The notes below the pieces were generated by a model. That model had not been told where the DNA came from. It saw nothing but the letters and a program-made list of their open reading frames with translations, and did no database searches. The position numbers and the translations under genes were made by a program. A stretch of DNA of 64,000 nucleotides from JBAXXL01 sp037127915 (GTDB lineage Bacteria; Bacteroidota; Ignavibacteria; Kapaibacteriales; UBA2268), in assembly GCA_037127915.1 (NCBI GenBank), contig JBAXXL010000019.1, positions 1-64,000 on the forward strand, in the 5' to 3' direction. Positions within the stretch are counted from its first letter, which is position 1. Each line of letters opens with the position of its first letter. Positions 42,045 through 51,500 of the stretch are shown here, in pieces.

Positions 42045-42827
42045 ATGTACGAGGATAAATACAAAAAAGACGATGAGCCGGGTTTTCGAATTGTTATTCC
42101 ATGGGATAAAAATACTGCCCGTGGTTTAGCTGTTGCAATAACTTTATGCCTTTTGTTATTAATTATATTTACAAAAGTACATCCTCCAGCTTATGACGAC
42201 AGATTTATTCTGATTAAAAGCGTACCTTTGGAGCTTTTAAATTTAGGAGAGGGCGACGGTACAGGAAAGAGTAAGGGAAATCTTACTCCCGAAGGAGCCG
42301 CTCATTTGGGTGAGGCGCCTTTAACAAATATTCATGACGCCGCCACAGCAGAAAAAAAAGCGTTTGATAAAAATTCTGAAAGTTCTGATGAAACGGAAGC
42401 AAGTACATATTTACCGGTTACTGAACTAAAGAACAATAGAAAATCCGAAGGCTCTGCCGGTGGTAAAGGGGATGAAAACGTCGGTACAAAAAACGGAGAG
42501 TCATGGGGAATGGGTCTCGGTGATAAAGGTACAGGTAAAGGATTAGGTTCAGGATTTGGCGACATCGAATGGGGCGGCGGAGGCAACCGGATAGTATTAT
42601 CCAAACAAGTTCCAAAATTCCCTAAAAATGTGAAAACATCGGCAACCATAAAAGTAAAATTTTATGTACAACCCGACGGTTCGGTAAGTAAGATTATACC
42701 ATTGCAAAAAGCAGACCCTGAATTGGAACGAGCTGTTATCGAAGCTTTAAAAAAATGGCGTTTCAACCCAATCAAATCCGATGTTGTTATGGTTGGTACA
42801 ATTCCTATTACATTTATTTTAAGATAA
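42045..42827 (+). CDS. TonB family energy transducer
   Basis: A 260-residue protein with one N-terminal membrane helix (GLAVAITLCLLLLIIFTKVH) and a long Gly/Glu/Lys-rich periplasmic linker (residues 60-185). The C-terminal TonB domain runs VPKFPKNVKTSATIKVKFYV, DGSVSKIIPLQ and ALKKWRFNPI. The linker lacks the classical Pro/Glu-Lys repeats and is instead glycine-rich (NVGTKNGESWGMGLGDKGTG). It starts immediately after the SPOR gene. It should couple proton-motive force to TonB-dependent outer-membrane proteins; exbBD are not in the window. Confidence 0.85.
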   Translation: MYEDKYKKDDEPGFRIVIPWDKNTARGLAVAITLCLLLLIIFTKVHPPAYDDRFILIKSVPLELLNLGEGDGTGKSKGNLTPEGAAHLGEAPLTNIHDAATAEKKAFDKNSESSDETEASTYLPVTELKNNRKSEGSAGGKGDENVGTKNGESWGMGLGDKGTGKGLGSGFGDIEWGGGGNRIVLSKQVPKFPKNVKTSATIKVKFYVQPDGSVSKIIPLQKADPELERAVIEALKKWRFNPIKSDVVMVGTIPITFILR

Positions 42828-42829
42828 AC

Positions 42830-42976
42830 ATGACTACAATAGCATATATTATTTTAGCGCTTATATTGGCCTTCATCATTAGAGCTCTTTTAAAAGGAGC
42901 ATTTAAACTAATGTCTTTTTTACTTATATTTGGAGTAATCCTATACTTTCTAATGAAATATGTTGATATTTTTTAA
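42830..42976 (+). CDS. Small two-helix membrane protein
   Basis: A 48-residue protein starting with the ATG at 42830, two bases after the TonB stop. It has two hydrophobic stretches (MTTIAYIILALILAFIIRAL and LMSFLLIFGVILYFLMKYV) joined by a short basic loop. No family is recognised. Its tight spacing to the genes on both sides suggests translation as part of this operon. Confidence 0.6.
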   Translation: MTTIAYIILALILAFIIRALLKGAFKLMSFLLIFGVILYFLMKYVDIF

Positions 42977-42985
42977 AAGAATGTT

Positions 42986-44287
42986 ATGAAAGTATTAATC
43001 ATAGGTGGAGGATTTGCCGGTTTATCAGCCGCCTATTATTCCGCATTGCATGGTTATGATGTCTTATTACTTGAATCTTCGTCAGTCGTTGGCGGAGCGT
43101 GGAGACCTATAAAAGCGAACAGATTTAACTATCCTATCGATAACGGTCAGCATATTTTGAGCAGTACTTATACTGCAACATTGGATTTCTTACGTGCTTC
43201 GGGAGCTGACAAACTATTTTGGGATACAGGTAGATTGAATGTTCCTTTTATCCAAAATTCAAAAAAATATAAATTAAATACAACATTATTACCATCGCCG
43301 TTTGGTGAATTATTGGGTATTCTTCTATATCGCAAATTGAGTTTAAAAAGCAAAATATCCATAATTAATTTTATGCGTAGGATTGCTAAAATTAAACCAA
43401 ATAAAGCATACACTGCTGAAGAATATTTATTAGCAGAAAAACAAAGCCAAAATGCAATCGAATATTTTTGGGCACCGATTATAGTTTCAGCTTGCAATGC
43501 AAATCCAGCCGATGTCTCTGCTGTTGTGGTTTACAACATGCTAATGAAAATTTTCGGTAACAAAAACATCCAATCTAATTTGCTTATTCCGAAGGTACCG
43601 GTCAAGTTTATTTTATACCAAATTATAACTCTCTTAGTCAAAAACGATGTGGAAATTCAAGTCAGCAAAACTTTAAAAACAATTAATAGCAAAAACGGAG
43701 TGATTCATTCAATAGAAACAGCCGATGGTGAAATTTTCAGAGCCGATATTTTTATATTTGCCACATCTTTAAAAACTAAAGAGTTTATCTTAAATGAGAG
43801 TTTTTACCAAAACGGTACCCATTATTCCGGCATAGTAAACGCACATTTCTTATATGATAGACCAATCATGAAGGAAAAATATGTATCGCTTTTAGGGACA
43901 AATTTGCAATGGGTTTTCGAGGAGCAAAATGCCGGAGAATTTGGATACCTATACAAATTAACTTCAAGTGCCGCAAAGCAGATAATAGGTAAAGACAGTA
44001 ATACCATTAAACATATTTTTGTTACAGAAATTATTAATAATTTTCCTTTGGCGAAAGAAGCAAAACTTTTGCAATCTCAAGTAATAAAGGAAAAGTTCGC
44101 CACACCAATCCTTTATCCTCAATTTCAAAAAAAACGTCCGAAAACCCAAACACATTATAAAAATATGTTCTTAGCAGGTGCTTATGTTGATACCGGCTTG
44201 CCAATCACTATTGAAAGCGCTGTTATTAGCGGCAAAATGGCGGCTGAAGCTGTTAAGAAATACAGAGACGAACATTATTCCATCTAA
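42986..44287 (+). CDS. hpnE: HpnE-like FAD-dependent amine oxidase/dehydroxylase
   Basis: A 433-residue FAD protein of the amine-oxidase/phytoene-desaturase superfamily. The dinucleotide motif IIGGGFAGLSAAYYSALHGY is at residues 5-24. The segment PIDNGQHILSSTYTATLDFL and the end LAGAYVDTGLPITIESAVIS closely follow the hydroxysqualene dehydroxylase (HpnE) pattern, in which HpnE reduces hydroxysqualene to squalene for hopanoids. HpnC and HpnD partners are not beside it, so a related isoprenoid desaturase role is also possible. It lies nine bases after the 48-residue gene. Confidence 0.72.
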   Translation: MKVLIIGGGFAGLSAAYYSALHGYDVLLLESSSVVGGAWRPIKANRFNYPIDNGQHILSSTYTATLDFLRASGADKLFWDTGRLNVPFIQNSKKYKLNTTLLPSPFGELLGILLYRKLSLKSKISIINFMRRIAKIKPNKAYTAEEYLLAEKQSQNAIEYFWAPIIVSACNANPADVSAVVVYNMLMKIFGNKNIQSNLLIPKVPVKFILYQIITLLVKNDVEIQVSKTLKTINSKNGVIHSIETADGEIFRADIFIFATSLKTKEFILNESFYQNGTHYSGIVNAHFLYDRPIMKEKYVSLLGTNLQWVFEEQNAGEFGYLYKLTSSAAKQIIGKDSNTIKHIFVTEIINNFPLAKEAKLLQSQVIKEKFATPILYPQFQKKRPKTQTHYKNMFLAGAYVDTGLPITIESAVISGKMAAEAVKKYRDEHYSI

Positions 44288-44619
44288 AAAAAGTTACTTA
44301 TTTTAAAGTAACAAAATATGGAAGAAGCGCCCTTGTGAAAAACTCATGTTTATATTAGCCACTTATAAAATAGCAAATATTCTCATTTTATGAAAAAAAA
44401 TTATTAAGTTATCAGTTTAGGATTTTGACGTAACAAGATTATTAATACCAGTCTAAATGATTACTTATCGGATAGTTCCTTGTATTATAGGAATTGGGTT
44501 TAGAATGGCCTAAAGAAGTGCGATTTCGTTAAAAATATTTATTTATTGTTAAAGTTTGATTATTAACATATTTTCATTAATTTTGCTATTATTATTACTT
44601 CTAAATTGGACAAATAAGT
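44288..44619 (+). other. Intergenic region before the GLUG-repeat gene
   Basis: A 332-base gap. Near its left end GTTACTT/AAGTAAC (44293-44312) forms a short hairpin preceded by A7. The middle has no visible feature. A promoter (44555-44585) lies at its right end. Confidence 0.55.
44555..44585 (+). promoter_or_regulatory. Bacteroidota-type promoter of the GLUG-repeat gene
   Basis: TTTG at 44555-44558, 19 bases, then TAATTTTG at 44578-44585: an exact TTTG-N19-TAnnTTTG match. Transcription would begin near 44592, about 28 bases before the TTG start. Confidence 0.75.
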
Positions 44620-45939
44620 TTGAGATTTATAATTATAGTCTTTTTAACTTTTATAATTTTTGCAGATGCTTCTGCTCAAATTGAACCAGTGGATACTGAT
44701 GGGAATGGCTTACGGAATATTTCTTCGCCAGATAACATTCTGTTTCTATCGTTAAACCCCAGTTATTGGGAGTTCAGTTATGAATTAGATAATGACATTG
44801 ATTTGGTAGATTCAAAATCATGGAATGAAGGACTCGGTTTTTTACCAATCGGTAATGAAGCAAAACCTTTCACAGGAATATTTGATGGTCATAATTTTAT
44901 CATATCAAATTTAACAATTAATCGCCCTAGCGAAGATAATTTAGGTTTTTTTGGAATTACTGCATCTAATGCTGATATTCGAAATGTAAAGTTCACAGTT
45001 TCTGATATAAACGGTAATGGATTTATCGGCATAATAGTAGGTAGAAACTTTGGTGAGTTAGATAATATCTATGCGAATGGTACTATAACAGCAAAGAAAA
45101 GTTATGTTGGCGGAATAACAGGCGAAAATTCCGGGACGATCCAATATTGTCGAACTAATATCAAAATTAACGGGAGTGAAGCTTACAATGGCGGGGTAGC
45201 CGGCGAAAATTATGGCTCCATTTATTATTCCCGATCGCTCGGCGAAATCCGAAGCGCATATATAATTGGTGGCTTGGTCGGTGATAACAGCGGTCTTATT
45301 TCAAATTGCTATTCGCGGGTAAATATTTTCGCTGTAGATAATTATATTGGCGGGCTTGCCGGTAGCAACTGGGAAACCGGAAATATTATCAACTCTTATT
45401 CTACAGGTGAAGTGAAAGGTTCAGGTTATTACCAAGGCGGATTGGTCGGATTCAAGCATAATTCTGCTAAGGATTCAGCTTCATTTTGGGATACAGAGGC
45501 AAGCGATATATATGAATCAGTTGGCGGTGAAGGTAAAACAACGTCTGAAATGAAGGACGCATCCACTTTTATGACTGAAAATTGGGATTTTACTGATGTA
45601 TGGGCTATATCGTCTACCGTTAATGGAGGTTACCCGTATCTAAAGTCAAAAACAACATCTACACAAGAAAATGAAATTGTGGTGAAACCTATTATTTCCT
45701 TTATTCCAAACATAAACAATGAATCAATTAATATCGATATTCATGCTCAAAATAATTCATTTTTCTCACTTTCGATCTATGATTACACAGGTTCTATTGT
45801 AATGAAAAATGACATATTTTATTTAAACAAGGGGATTAATAAAATTATCCAAAATGTACAAGGTCTTTCGGCAGGTGTTTATTTAGCAGTAATTGAATTA
45901 AATGAATCGATATATATAGAGAAATTCATTATATATTAA
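44620..45939 (+). CDS. GLUG-repeat surface protein with T9SS sorting domain
   Basis: A 439-residue secreted protein. The start codon is TTG at 44620, followed by a signal peptide (RFIIIVFLTFIIFADASAQ). Residues ~95-280 form a beta-helix of GLUG-type repeats of ~25 residues, such as IGGLVGDNSGLISNCYS, IGGLAGSNWETGNIINSYS and QGGLVGFKHNSAKDSASF. The last ~90 residues are a T9SS type A sorting domain (FFSLSIYDYTGSIV, LSAGVYLAVIEL). It is expected on the cell surface, probably an adhesin. No ATG or strong ribosome site exists nearby. Confidence 0.78.
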   Translation: MRFIIIVFLTFIIFADASAQIEPVDTDGNGLRNISSPDNILFLSLNPSYWEFSYELDNDIDLVDSKSWNEGLGFLPIGNEAKPFTGIFDGHNFIISNLTINRPSEDNLGFFGITASNADIRNVKFTVSDINGNGFIGIIVGRNFGELDNIYANGTITAKKSYVGGITGENSGTIQYCRTNIKINGSEAYNGGVAGENYGSIYYSRSLGEIRSAYIIGGLVGDNSGLISNCYSRVNIFAVDNYIGGLAGSNWETGNIINSYSTGEVKGSGYYQGGLVGFKHNSAKDSASFWDTEASDIYESVGGEGKTTSEMKDASTFMTENWDFTDVWAISSTVNGGYPYLKSKTTSTQENEIVVKPIISFIPNINNESINIDIHAQNNSFFSLSIYDYTGSIVMKNDIFYLNKGINKIIQNVQGLSAGVYLAVIELNESIYIEKFIIY

Positions 45940-45948
45940 AAATAAAAA

Positions 45949-45976
45949 ACGTTCCCAAGCTAGAGCTCGGGAACGT
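45949..45976 (+). terminator. GTTCCCAAGC-family hairpin after the GLUG gene
   Basis: ACGTTCCCAAGC pairs with GCTCGGGAACGT around TAGA, with one A-C mismatch. It sits in the convergent gap with the LRR gene and can serve as terminator, but no T run follows. A relative lies at 38191. Confidence 0.6.
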
Positions 45977-46010
45977 GATAAATCATTTACAATTTAGAAT
46001 TAATAATTGT

Positions 46011-46949
46011 TTATCCTTCCCATTCGATAACCTGCGGCCCAAACAAAGATTTGATTCTTTCCTTTTCTCCATTATCAAACTCGTTACGGGTTAAGCTAAG
46101 TTTCTTAAGATTTTTCAGATTGGATATTGATTCCGGTAATGTTTTTAGATAATTATATCCTAAACGAAGCTCTTCCAAATTTGTTAATTCTCCAAGATTC
46201 GCCGGTAATGTAGTCAATTCGTTTTCGTACATTAACGCTTTTTTAAGCTCAGTTAATTCGCAAAAGCTTTCCGGTAATGTTTCCAATATGTTTTTATAAG
46301 CGCGGAATTTTTGCAGTGATTTTAATTTCCCGATATTTTCCGGTAATTCAATCAAGTTGTTTTCGTGAATTTCTAATTTTACCAAATTTGGCAGATCGCA
46401 AATTTCATTTGGGAGTTTTGATAGAAAATTACCCGGTATGCGCAATTTTTCGAGCTGAGTTAATTTGGAAATTGTTGTAGGAATAGCCATTAGGTTGTTT
46501 TCGCTTACGACCAATTCAGTGAGTTTTGATAAGTTGCCGATTGTATCGGGTAGTGATTCTAAATGGTTATTGCTTAAGCCTAAGCGTTCCAAGTTAGTTA
46601 GTTCACCTATTTCGTCCGGCAAAGTCTTAAGATTATTCCAGCTTATCACAAGAACTTTTAGATTTTGCAGATTTTTTATTTCCGCGGGTATCTTTTCTAT
46701 TAAATTGCCGCTCAATTCGAGTTTTTCCAATTTTGTCAATTTCGCTATATCAGCGGGCAGTTCTTCGATTTCATTATTCCAAAGTATTAATTCTTTAAGA
46801 TTATGGAATGTAAATACTTCCTCCGGAATACTTTCCAGAGATTTAAAATGCAAGTCAAGAACCTCCACAGCGTCGGGTTCTTTTACTGCAGTTTTAATTG
46901 AGTAAAAAACTCGGTTTTCCTTAATATCGTTCATAGCTCTTAGCCTCAT
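46011..46949 (-). CDS. Leucine-rich repeat protein
   Basis: A 312-residue protein made of ~10 leucine-rich repeats of 23 residues (consensus LxxLxxLxLxxNxLxxLPxxI), such as LTNLERLGLSNNHLESLPDT and LTNLEELRLGYNYLKTLPES. There is a short N-terminal cap and no signal peptide, so it is probably cytosolic, like many bacterial LRR proteins of the LxxLP type. The ATG at 46949 is used; the ATG at 46934, after AAGAG, is an equally plausible start. Partners are unknown. Confidence 0.8.
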   Translation of the reverse strand: MRLRAMNDIKENRVFYSIKTAVKEPDAVEVLDLHFKSLESIPEEVFTFHNLKELILWNNEIEELPADIAKLTKLEKLELSGNLIEKIPAEIKNLQNLKVLVISWNNLKTLPDEIGELTNLERLGLSNNHLESLPDTIGNLSKLTELVVSENNLMAIPTTISKLTQLEKLRIPGNFLSKLPNEICDLPNLVKLEIHENNLIELPENIGKLKSLQKFRAYKNILETLPESFCELTELKKALMYENELTTLPANLGELTNLEELRLGYNYLKTLPESISNLKNLKKLSLTRNEFDNGEKERIKSLFGPQVIEWEG

Positions 46950-47047
46950 CAAATAATAATAAATTTGTTACATTATAAAAGCAATATAATATAATTTATA
47001 AAAATAAAAAAAAAAACAGCTTATTTTGCATTATTTTTACAAATAAT

Positions 47048-47078
47048 TTTGTCAATAAAATAAATCTTACTATTTTTG
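47048..47078 (+). promoter_or_regulatory. Promoter of the tRNA pair
   Basis: TTTG at 47048-47051, 19 bases, then TATTTTTG at 47071-47078, an exact TTTG-N19-TAnnTTTG. The -7 element ends 37 bases before tRNA-Ala. Confidence 0.75.
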
Positions 47079-47115
47079 TATTCCGTTCTTTTGCCAGTTG
47101 GCAGGATTTATCTCT

Positions 47116-47188
<73 letters not shown>

Positions 47189-47206
47189 CAAGAAGAAAAA
47201 TATTAT

Positions 47207-47280
47207 GGGGTCGTAGCTCAGTTGGTTAGAGCGCTTGCCTGTCACGCAAGAGGCCGCGAGTTCGAGTCTCGTCGACCCCG
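47207..47280 (+). tRNA. tRNA-Asp (anticodon GTC)
   Basis: Acceptor GGGGTCG/CGACCCC, discriminator G, anticodon arm CTTGC-CTGTCAC-GCAAG with GTC, T arm with GTTCGAGTC. It lies 18 bases after tRNA-Ala and shares its promoter. CCA is not encoded. Confidence 0.97.
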
Positions 47281-47281
47281 C

Positions 47282-47320
47282 AAAAAAATGAATTCATTTC
47301 GATGAATTCATTTTTTTTTC
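47282..47320 (+). terminator. Terminator of the tRNA operon
   Basis: ATGAATTCAT (47288-47297), loop TTCG, ATGAATTCAT (47302-47311), extended by A7/T9, gives a 17-bp stem with a T tail. Confidence 0.92.
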
Positions 47321-47677
47321 TTAAACGTTTTCAAATCATCAAATCTTACTTCGATAATCGGATAATTAATATCCTCAAAAATTAACACAATTTTGTTGTT
47401 CGGACTATAGTAATTTATAAACAGTATAATTAGAAATTAGATATTACTTTTATTATTCACACTTATAATCGTGAAATTTTGGCTTAATTATTGTTTATTT
47501 TAATGAATATATTTATATTTGCATAATAAAAATAATCAAAATAATAGATTTATTTTTTTTAAAAAACAAATAATATTCATAAGTTTGTAGTAAAATAGAA
47601 CAAACAAAATGTTTTTTTGACTACAACTTGTGTCGTACCAAAAAAAATATTTTCCTGAAATTTTTGAGAATTGTTCT
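47321..47677. other. Intergenic region between tRNA-Asp and the small secreted protein
   Basis: A ~357-base gap with no complete gene. On the minus strand an open stretch of ~40 codons (IFEDINYPIIEVRFDDLKTF) ends at the terminator but has no start codon, perhaps a gene remnant. The right part holds a promoter (47491-47521). Confidence 0.45.
47491..47521 (+). promoter_or_regulatory. Promoter of the 47678 gene
   Basis: TTG at 47491-47493, 20 bases, then TATATTTG at 47514-47521. It implies a leader of ~150 bases before the ATG at 47678. Confidence 0.5.
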
Positions 47678-48481
47678 ATGAAAAGATTTTTTACTTTATT
47701 AGCTATATTAATAATATGGGCCCTCAACGCCTCAGCGGATTTGACTCCTGCTCGTATCACAGTAACTACAAGTACGCCCAGCCCATCAACTGCACGACAG
47801 CTTACTCTTGATGTATTAAATTCAAGTGGTGAATCTCTTGGTTTATCTTTTAGCAAAGGTATTGTTAAAACTGATGAAGGTGGTGTTTTATCATTCGTTA
47901 TGAATTCAAGCGATTTAGCAATTGCCTCACCTAATACACCATGGACAAATTTAACTTACCATCCTAACGATTTAATCCGCATTACATACAATAATGTTGT
48001 TCTAAGTATCGAGCGGATGGAAACTGTATATGCTAAGCAAGGTCTATTTGGAGCAAATATAGACGCCGGGGAAATTGAACCAAGTGCTAATGGTAATGTT
48101 TTATCAACTAATAGTTCGGGTGTTACATCTTGGCAACCGGCAACCGAAGTATTAAAAACAGCTACGATGAATTGGTTCTTTATGCCATCCGTTGCGTTAG
48201 ATGTAGCAGATCCTATTAATGGTGAACTTAGAACAGTAGATTTATATGCGAAATTTACTGCGCAGTTTACAAACCCAATGTATAAAAACGCAAGCGCACC
48301 TTCCGGATATGGAGTTCTTCCTACTCTTCCACCCGCAAGTGCATTTAACTATTATATTACCTATTATGATAATACTGTTTTTAGCATCCAATCTCTATCT
48401 GACACAGGGGTTCTTACATATTATGTAATTGGTACAGCTACGGAAGCGACTTATGTAAATATAATATTCGTAATACAATAA
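47678..48481 (+). CDS. Secreted hypothetical protein, upstream of the giant surface protein
   Basis: A 267-residue protein with a signal peptide MKRFFTLLAILIIWALNASA. The mature part is Ser/Thr-rich with beta-strand pattern and has no cysteine. Segments like GANIDAGEIEPSANGNVLST, then NSSGVTSWQP, resemble the head-to-stalk junctions of surface or tail-fibre-like proteins with the motif NGxVLxTxxxGxxxWxP. I place the start at the ATG at 47678, because the ORF open to 47630 has a non-signal N-terminal extension. It is followed 40 bases later by the 2450-residue protein, so the two may be exported together. Confidence 0.6.
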   Translation: MKRFFTLLAILIIWALNASADLTPARITVTTSTPSPSTARQLTLDVLNSSGESLGLSFSKGIVKTDEGGVLSFVMNSSDLAIASPNTPWTNLTYHPNDLIRITYNNVVLSIERMETVYAKQGLFGANIDAGEIEPSANGNVLSTNSSGVTSWQPATEVLKTATMNWFFMPSVALDVADPINGELRTVDLYAKFTAQFTNPMYKNASAPSGYGVLPTLPPASAFNYYITYYDNTVFSIQSLSDTGVLTYYVIGTATEATYVNIIFVIQ

Positions 48482-48521
48482 TTTAACTGAATTTTCTGAA
48501 ATAACCTTAAATATAAATATT

Positions 48522-51500
48522 ATGAAAATTTCAAATGCAATTAAAAACATAGTGCTTTTAGTGCTGATTTCTTTGTTTTTTCCCCATTCATCAGTTTTTG
48601 CAGATGCCACTAAAACAGTTGGTTCTACCGGTGCTGATTATTCAACGTTGAAACTTGCTTTCGATGCTATTAATACCGGAGCTATTAAGGGAAATATAAC
48701 TCTACAAATAATTGCCAGCACGACAGAATCCGCAATAGCATCCATCAATGCAAGTGGAAGCGGGGGTGCCGATTACACTGCTGTAAATATATATCCAACT
48801 ATTACGGGATTGTCAATTTCTGCTAATTACAATAACCCGCTAATACAGTTTTTTGGTGGGGATAATATTATAATAGATGGGCGGGTAGGTGGAACAGGTT
48901 CAACTGCCGATTTAACAATCATTAATACCAATACCGGAAGCTTCTCATCAGCAATAAAATATGTAAACTCCGCCGAGAATAATATAATAAAATACAGTTA
49001 TCTGAAGTCATCTTGTTATAGTACTGGTGTTGGAATTATTAATTTCACTTCTTCAAATGTCGGCAATGGAAATGATAATAATATTGTTGAATATTGCAAT
49101 ATTACCAACGCCGGAGGCAACAGACCAATAAACGCAATTTTTACATCAGGTGGTTCTGGGCGTGAAAACAGTGGAAACATTATCAGGAATAATAACATTT
49201 ATAATATCTTGAATCCAAATGGCAGTTCGAATGGGATAAATATTTCATATTTATCTACAGATTGGACAATTTCTGGCAATAGTTTTTATGAAACAACCCC
49301 AATCAATCCTACCGGTGCCCATAAATATTATCCGCTAATGATTAACACTGGAACTAACACAATTAGGAATAATTATATTGGAGGCAGCGAAAAATTATGC
49401 GGAGGTACAGCAATGACTATAAGCGCTAATACAACGCATTATTTTTGCGGAATATTCATAAATGGAGGAACATCAAGTGCTTCTATTGTAGAAAACAACA
49501 CTATTGCGAACATTAATTATACAAGTGTGGAAGATAATCCATGGGATGGAATATTTGTAAATTCTGGGTTGGTAAATGTAACCGGAAACACAATCGGAGC
49601 TACAACTGGTATTAATTCCATAGTTATTACAACACCACTCCCCGCGGCTACTGCAACAATTACAGCTGGTGTTGTTAATAATACTATAAATATAATCGGA
49701 GGAGGTAGTGGTTATACAACAGCGCCAATAATTTCATTTTCAGTTGCAGGAAGTACTATCCCTGCTACAGCCACAGCTATTCTGACAGGCGGAGTTGTAA
49801 CCAGTATAACAGTAACCGATGGAGGAAGCGGTTATACCAGTGCTCCCAATGTCTATTTTGATGCTCAAAGTAATAACTATTCTACTTCGCACGGAATTCT
49901 GAATGCAAGTGCATCAATTATTAACATAACAAATAATAATATAGGCTCAATAACAACTGTTGGGTCAAATACTTATTCTCACGGTTTTGAATCAATGTAT
50001 ATGCGTGGGGTAAATGGAACTATCACCATTAGTGATAATTTAGTAGGCAGTTTAAGCACATCGAACAGTATTGAAACAAGCTCAACTGCTGGTTCATCGC
50101 TACAAAAGCAAGATGTTTACGGAATATATAGTTCAAATATTGGAGTTACTTCAATAACTGGAAATACAGTTGCGAATTTGCATAATGCTTATATAGGAAT
50201 AAATTCAGGTACAAGAGCTAGGGGAATTCAGACGACGGCTGGCTCTAATATAATACAAAACAATACAGTAAGAAATATTTCTACAGCGAGTGGACAATCA
50301 TCGGGTGGTTCAGCCGCTTCCGTAATTGGAATTTCTCAAACTTGTCCTACTGAAGGAACAACCCAAACAATTACCGGGAATACAATATATGATTTGTATA
50401 ATACACACGCAACCGCCAAGGTTTATGTTTGTGGCTTGTATTATGCTGGTCCGCCTTCCGGCATACATACTGTTTCTGCTAACTTTATTCGTAGCTTATC
50501 GGTCTTATCATCTGATATAAGCGCTTCTATTTATGGAATTGGTATGAATAGCGGTGTTGCAACTTGTGCCAATAATATTATTAATATAGGTAGTAATTCA
50601 CTTGGTTACCTAATAAATGGGATATGGGATGGTACATCTGCAGGAAATAATGTCAACTTTTATTTTAACACTGTATATTTAGGTGGTAGTGTTACTTCGG
50701 GGGTAACTTCACCAACTGCAGCTTTAAGCAATGCGAACAATACTTCAATACGAAATTACCGGAATAATATTCTGTATAATGCCCGAACAGGAGGCACCAC
50801 AGGTAAACACTATGCAATCGTTTTAGCAGGTACAGCAACCACAACTATTGATAATAACGACTACTTTTTTGTTGGGACAATGCTTGGCAAGATAGGTACC
50901 TTAGAAAAAGCAAATTTAACCGCTTGGAAAGCGGGAACCATTCAGGATGTAAACAGTCTAAGCATTAACCCAGTATTTACCATCCCAGGTGGAACATCTG
51001 CACTGGATTATTATACTTCCGCATCTTTACTTGGCGTTACAGGTACAGGCATTACGGTTGATTATGCAGGGCTTGGCAGATCGGCTACACCCAAAATGGG
51101 CGCTTTGGAAAACAATAATTATGTTTGGCAGGGAGGCACAAGCAATGTTTATGGTCTTGCAGCAAACTGGGTAGGTAATGTTGTCCCGCATGATGGTGCT
51201 GACATCTCTTTTGCAAATGCACCAGATAACGATTGTTATTTAGATATAAACAGAAGAGTTGGGGATGTTACTAACGCCCAAAGCTCAAAAAAACTAGTGC
51301 TAAATGGATATGAGCTTACGATAGATGGCGATTTAGTTTTCTCGAATGGTGCTCAGATAGATGCCACTTCTTCTTCATCCAAAGTTATTTTTGCAGGTAA
51401 TTCAACACAAAGTATCCCAAGTGGTTCATTTGTTAGCAATACGGTTGATTTTTTAACGATAAACAATAATAATGGATTATCATTAAACGGAAATCTAACT

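Noticed and set aside
47323..47440. Minus-strand open stretch with IFEDINYPIIEVRFDD
   Set aside because: There is no start codon, a stop lies just upstream, and it is only ~40 codons. It is at most a remnant.
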